A stretch of DNA of 46,065 bases from a bacterium (GTDB taxonomy: Bacteria > Ratteibacteria > UBA8468 > B48-G9 > DTJG01). Position numbers and translations under genes: made by a program. The DNA lies in NCBI GenBank assembly GCA_029552985.1, contig JAKPDB010000169.1, positions 1-46,065 on the forward strand, read 5' to 3'. Shown piece after piece: positions 44,762 to 46,065 of the stretch. The first letter of the stretch is position 1, and every line of letters begins with the position of its first letter. The notes below the pieces were generated by a model, which was not told the DNA's origin, ran no database searches, and saw only the letters and a program-made list of their open reading frames with translations.

Positions 44762-45094
44762 TCAATATCCAAGATTTTTTAATTGTTGTTCGTCGAAACC
44801 AAAGTAATGTCCTATTTCATGTAGAAGTACTTCCTCAACCTTTTTTTCAAGTTCTTTTTTATTTTTGCATGCGCTTTCAAAAGCCCGTCTGTAAATGATA
44901 ATTTTATCAGGCATCACGAGATTATAATTGGTGCGTTTGCCGAATGGCACACCGTGATACAGTCCAAGAAATTTCGTTGAATGGCCATCTTCAACGAAAA
45001 ATTCAACATTTTCCAGTTTTCTCTGGAAAAACTCTGGCAATTTTTTTAATTTCTGATAAACTATTTCTTCGAGTTCTTTTTTTTCAATTTCCAT
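44762..45094 (-). CDS. Small zincin-like metallopeptidase (DUF1025/PF06262 type)
   Basis: The 110-residue cytoplasmic protein ends with the zinc motif HEIGHYFGFDEQQL (HExxH plus downstream D) and has LGLYHGVPFGKRT in the middle, both diagnostic of this family. The substrate is unknown. The start lacks a ribosome-binding site and lies 6 bases from a TGATAAAAT element, so the mRNA may be leaderless. Confidence 0.88.
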   Translation of the reverse strand: MEIEKKELEEIVYQKLKKLPEFFQRKLENVEFFVEDGHSTKFLGLYHGVPFGKRTNYNLVMPDKIIIYRRAFESACKNKKELEKKVEEVLLHEIGHYFGFDEQQLKNLGY

Positions 45095-45100
45095 AGTAAA

Positions 45101-45109
45101 ATTTTATCA
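45101..45109 (-). promoter_or_regulatory. Extended -10 for the zincin gene, likely leaderless
   Basis: The minus strand reads TGATAAAAT, with 6 bases to the ATG at 45094. No good -35 is seen at the expected distance. The element lies in the 29-base gap between divergent genes. Confidence 0.45.
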
Positions 45110-45123
45110 TACCAGGAGCACAG

Positions 45124-45924
45124 ATGATAATAGTGGGTGAAAGAATTAACGCAACGAGAAAAAAAATTGGTGAGGCGTTAATCAAAAAAGATGAAAAATT
45201 TTTCCTGAAAGAGGCGAAAAAACAGATTGAAGCCGGAAGCGATTTTCTTGATCTGAATGCAGGAACAGGTATAGGACATGAGACAGAAAACCTTATGTGG
45301 CTGATTAACCTTGTTCAAGCAGCATATCCTGATGTTCATCTTGCTCTTGACAGTTCAAACACCAATGTTCTTGCCGAATGTCTGCCGCTGGTAAAAAATA
45401 AACCCGTGATGCTGAACTCTGTTAACGCAGAGGAAAAGAAGTTGAAGGAGTTCTTGCCGTTGGTGAAAAATTTTCCAGATATTTACATTGTTGCGTTGAC
45501 CATGGACGATTCAGGTATTCCGTCTTCTTTCGAAAAACGCATTGAGATTGCCTGCACACTTTATGAACAATTGATAAACTCCGGTGTAAAAAAGGAAAAC
45601 ATTTTTTACGATGCTCTGGTTCAGCCCGTTGGAACTGACATAGATGCATTCAACACATACCTGAAGGCATTGCGCGGGATTAAAGAACGATTGCCGGCAA
45701 CCAGGTCAATATGCGGTCTTTCAAATGTTTCTTTTGGACTACCGAAAAGAAGTTTGATTAACAAATATGCGTTTGCTATTGCCATGCACGAAGGCCTTGA
45801 CGCTGTAATCATAGACCCTGTTGATCCAGGGATTATTGAAGCAAGGTGTATCGCAGGAGTATTAACTGGCAAAGACCAGTTTTGCATGAATTACATCTCA
45901 CATTTCAGAGAAGGAAAAATTTAG
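45124..45924 (+). CDS. acsE: Methyl-THF:corrinoid protein methyltransferase (AcsE-like)
   Basis: The 266-residue pterin-binding TIM barrel has VGERINATRKKIG, DFLDLNAGTG (D43, N45), LALDSSN (D76) and MLNSVNAEE (N98), matching the methyl-THF binding residues of AcsE. It would move the methyl group made by MetF to a corrinoid iron-sulfur protein for acetyl-CoA synthesis. No corrinoid protein or CO dehydrogenase gene is beside it, so related methyltransferases (MtgA or MtrH-like) cannot be excluded. AGGAG at 45114-45118 sets the start. Confidence 0.82.
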   Translation: MIIVGERINATRKKIGEALIKKDEKFFLKEAKKQIEAGSDFLDLNAGTGIGHETENLMWLINLVQAAYPDVHLALDSSNTNVLAECLPLVKNKPVMLNSVNAEEKKLKEFLPLVKNFPDIYIVALTMDDSGIPSSFEKRIEIACTLYEQLINSGVKKENIFYDALVQPVGTDIDAFNTYLKALRGIKERLPATRSICGLSNVSFGLPKRSLINKYAFAIAMHEGLDAVIIDPVDPGIIEARCIAGVLTGKDQFCMNYISHFREGKI

Positions 45925-45928
45925 TGTT

Positions 45929-46003
45929 CGGGGCGTAGCGTAGTCCGGTTTAGCGCACCAGAATGGGGTTCTGGGGGCTGAAATTCAGTTTACTGGATTT
46001 CAG
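45929..46003 (+). tRNA. tRNA-Pro(GGG)-like gene with aberrant 3' half
   Basis: The 5' half is a good tRNA-Pro: acceptor strand CGGGGCG, D arm GCGTAGTCCGGTTTAGCGC, anticodon stem CCAGA/TCTGG around ATGGGGT (anticodon GGG at 45965-45967). The normal T arm is replaced by an 11-bp hairpin, CTGAAATTCAG (45978-45988) and CTGGATTTCAG (45993-46003). No CGCCCCG partner for the acceptor strand is found before the window ends. It may be truncated, interrupted, or affected by the sequence edge. It starts 4 bases after the AcsE stop. Confidence 0.55.
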
Positions 46004-46016
46004 GTGAGCGAAGTAA

Positions 46017-46043
46017 GGCATTGCGAGCGGGCGCAGCAATGCC
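46017..46043. repeat. GC-rich palindrome at the right edge
   Basis: GGCATTGC (46017-46024) and GCAATGCC (46036-46043) pair perfectly around a GC-rich loop. The whole tail from about 46003 has a much higher GC content than the rest of the window and is full of GCGAGCG-type words. It resembles a palindromic repeat, not a gene. Confidence 0.5.
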
Positions 46044-46065
46044 AGCGAGTGGCCGACCCGAGCCG

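Noticed and set aside
45929-46065. Group I intron in the tRNA-Pro gene
   Set aside because: Bacterial tRNA group I introns sit in the anticodon loop, which is intact here. No P7/P3 core could be placed in the short remaining sequence.

Overview
The window is an AT-rich bacterial chromosome segment (roughly 35-40% GC by eye), densely packed with overlapping genes. It carries an outer-membrane lipid-transport system (MlaEFD), a class A RNase P RNA, bacterial replication and repair genes, and genes of the methyl branch of the Wood-Ljungdahl pathway. This suggests an anaerobic, diderm bacterium with folate-based C1 metabolism, probably from an uncultured lineage (something like Omnitrophota/Ratteibacteria is a guess from gene content). 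No rRNA or marker phylogeny could be run, so the phylum is not established.

Layout: (1) 1-4024 is an accessory region: the tail of an unidentified gene, a terminator-like hairpin facing left, a cluster of GC-rich palindromic repeats, then hsdR and an overlapping YgjP-like metalloprotease. (2) 4087-8438 is a C1 operon: a MetV-RnfC fusion, a second MetV, MetF and a FocA-type formate/nitrite channel. (3) 8444-10477 holds tRNA-Glu(CTC), a PHP-domain protein and an aldo/keto-reductase-like protein. (4) 10474-16553, minus strand: MATE exporter, two secreted proteins of unknown function, rnpB, an RNase HI-family protein and a zinc-ribbon coiled-coil protein. (5) 16612-19036 contains an unknown membrane protein, an orphan histidine kinase and tRNA-Val(CAC). 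(6) 19041-28908 is a minus-strand seven-gene operon: gltX, D-lyxose-isomerase-like, cysS, uvrA, a DRG/TGS GTPase and an ABC transporter ATPase-permease pair. (7) 28987-44759, plus strand: rpsF-ssb-rpsR-rplI-dnaB-mlaEFD-radA, then a second promoter and PIN/TRAM-ispD-argJ-dnaJ-uvrB-FAH-(TsaC/LMW-phosphatase fusion)-rpiB-pyrE. (8) 44762-46065 has a small zincin, an AcsE-like methyltransferase and an aberrant tRNA-Pro(GGG) at the edge.

How they work together: the most distinctive system is the MetV-RnfC / MetV / MetF / FocA operon. In Acetobacterium woodii, methylene-THF reductase is a complex of MetF, MetV and RnfC2, with RnfC2 bringing in electrons from NADH. Here one MetV is physically fused to RnfC and a second stand-alone MetV is present, with a probable formate channel directly downstream. 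The AcsE-like methyltransferase near the far end would take the methyl-THF product on to a corrinoid protein. No carbon monoxide dehydrogenase/acetyl-CoA synthase, formyl-THF synthetase or complete Rnf complex lies in the window, so whether the pathway is complete is unknown.

Regulation: several transcription starts share an extended -10 element TGnTAWAAT. Two of these sit 6-7 bases from an ATG lacking a Shine-Dalgarno sequence and look leaderless. Most genes inside operons overlap by the ATGA arrangement or by about 20 bases, implying translational coupling.
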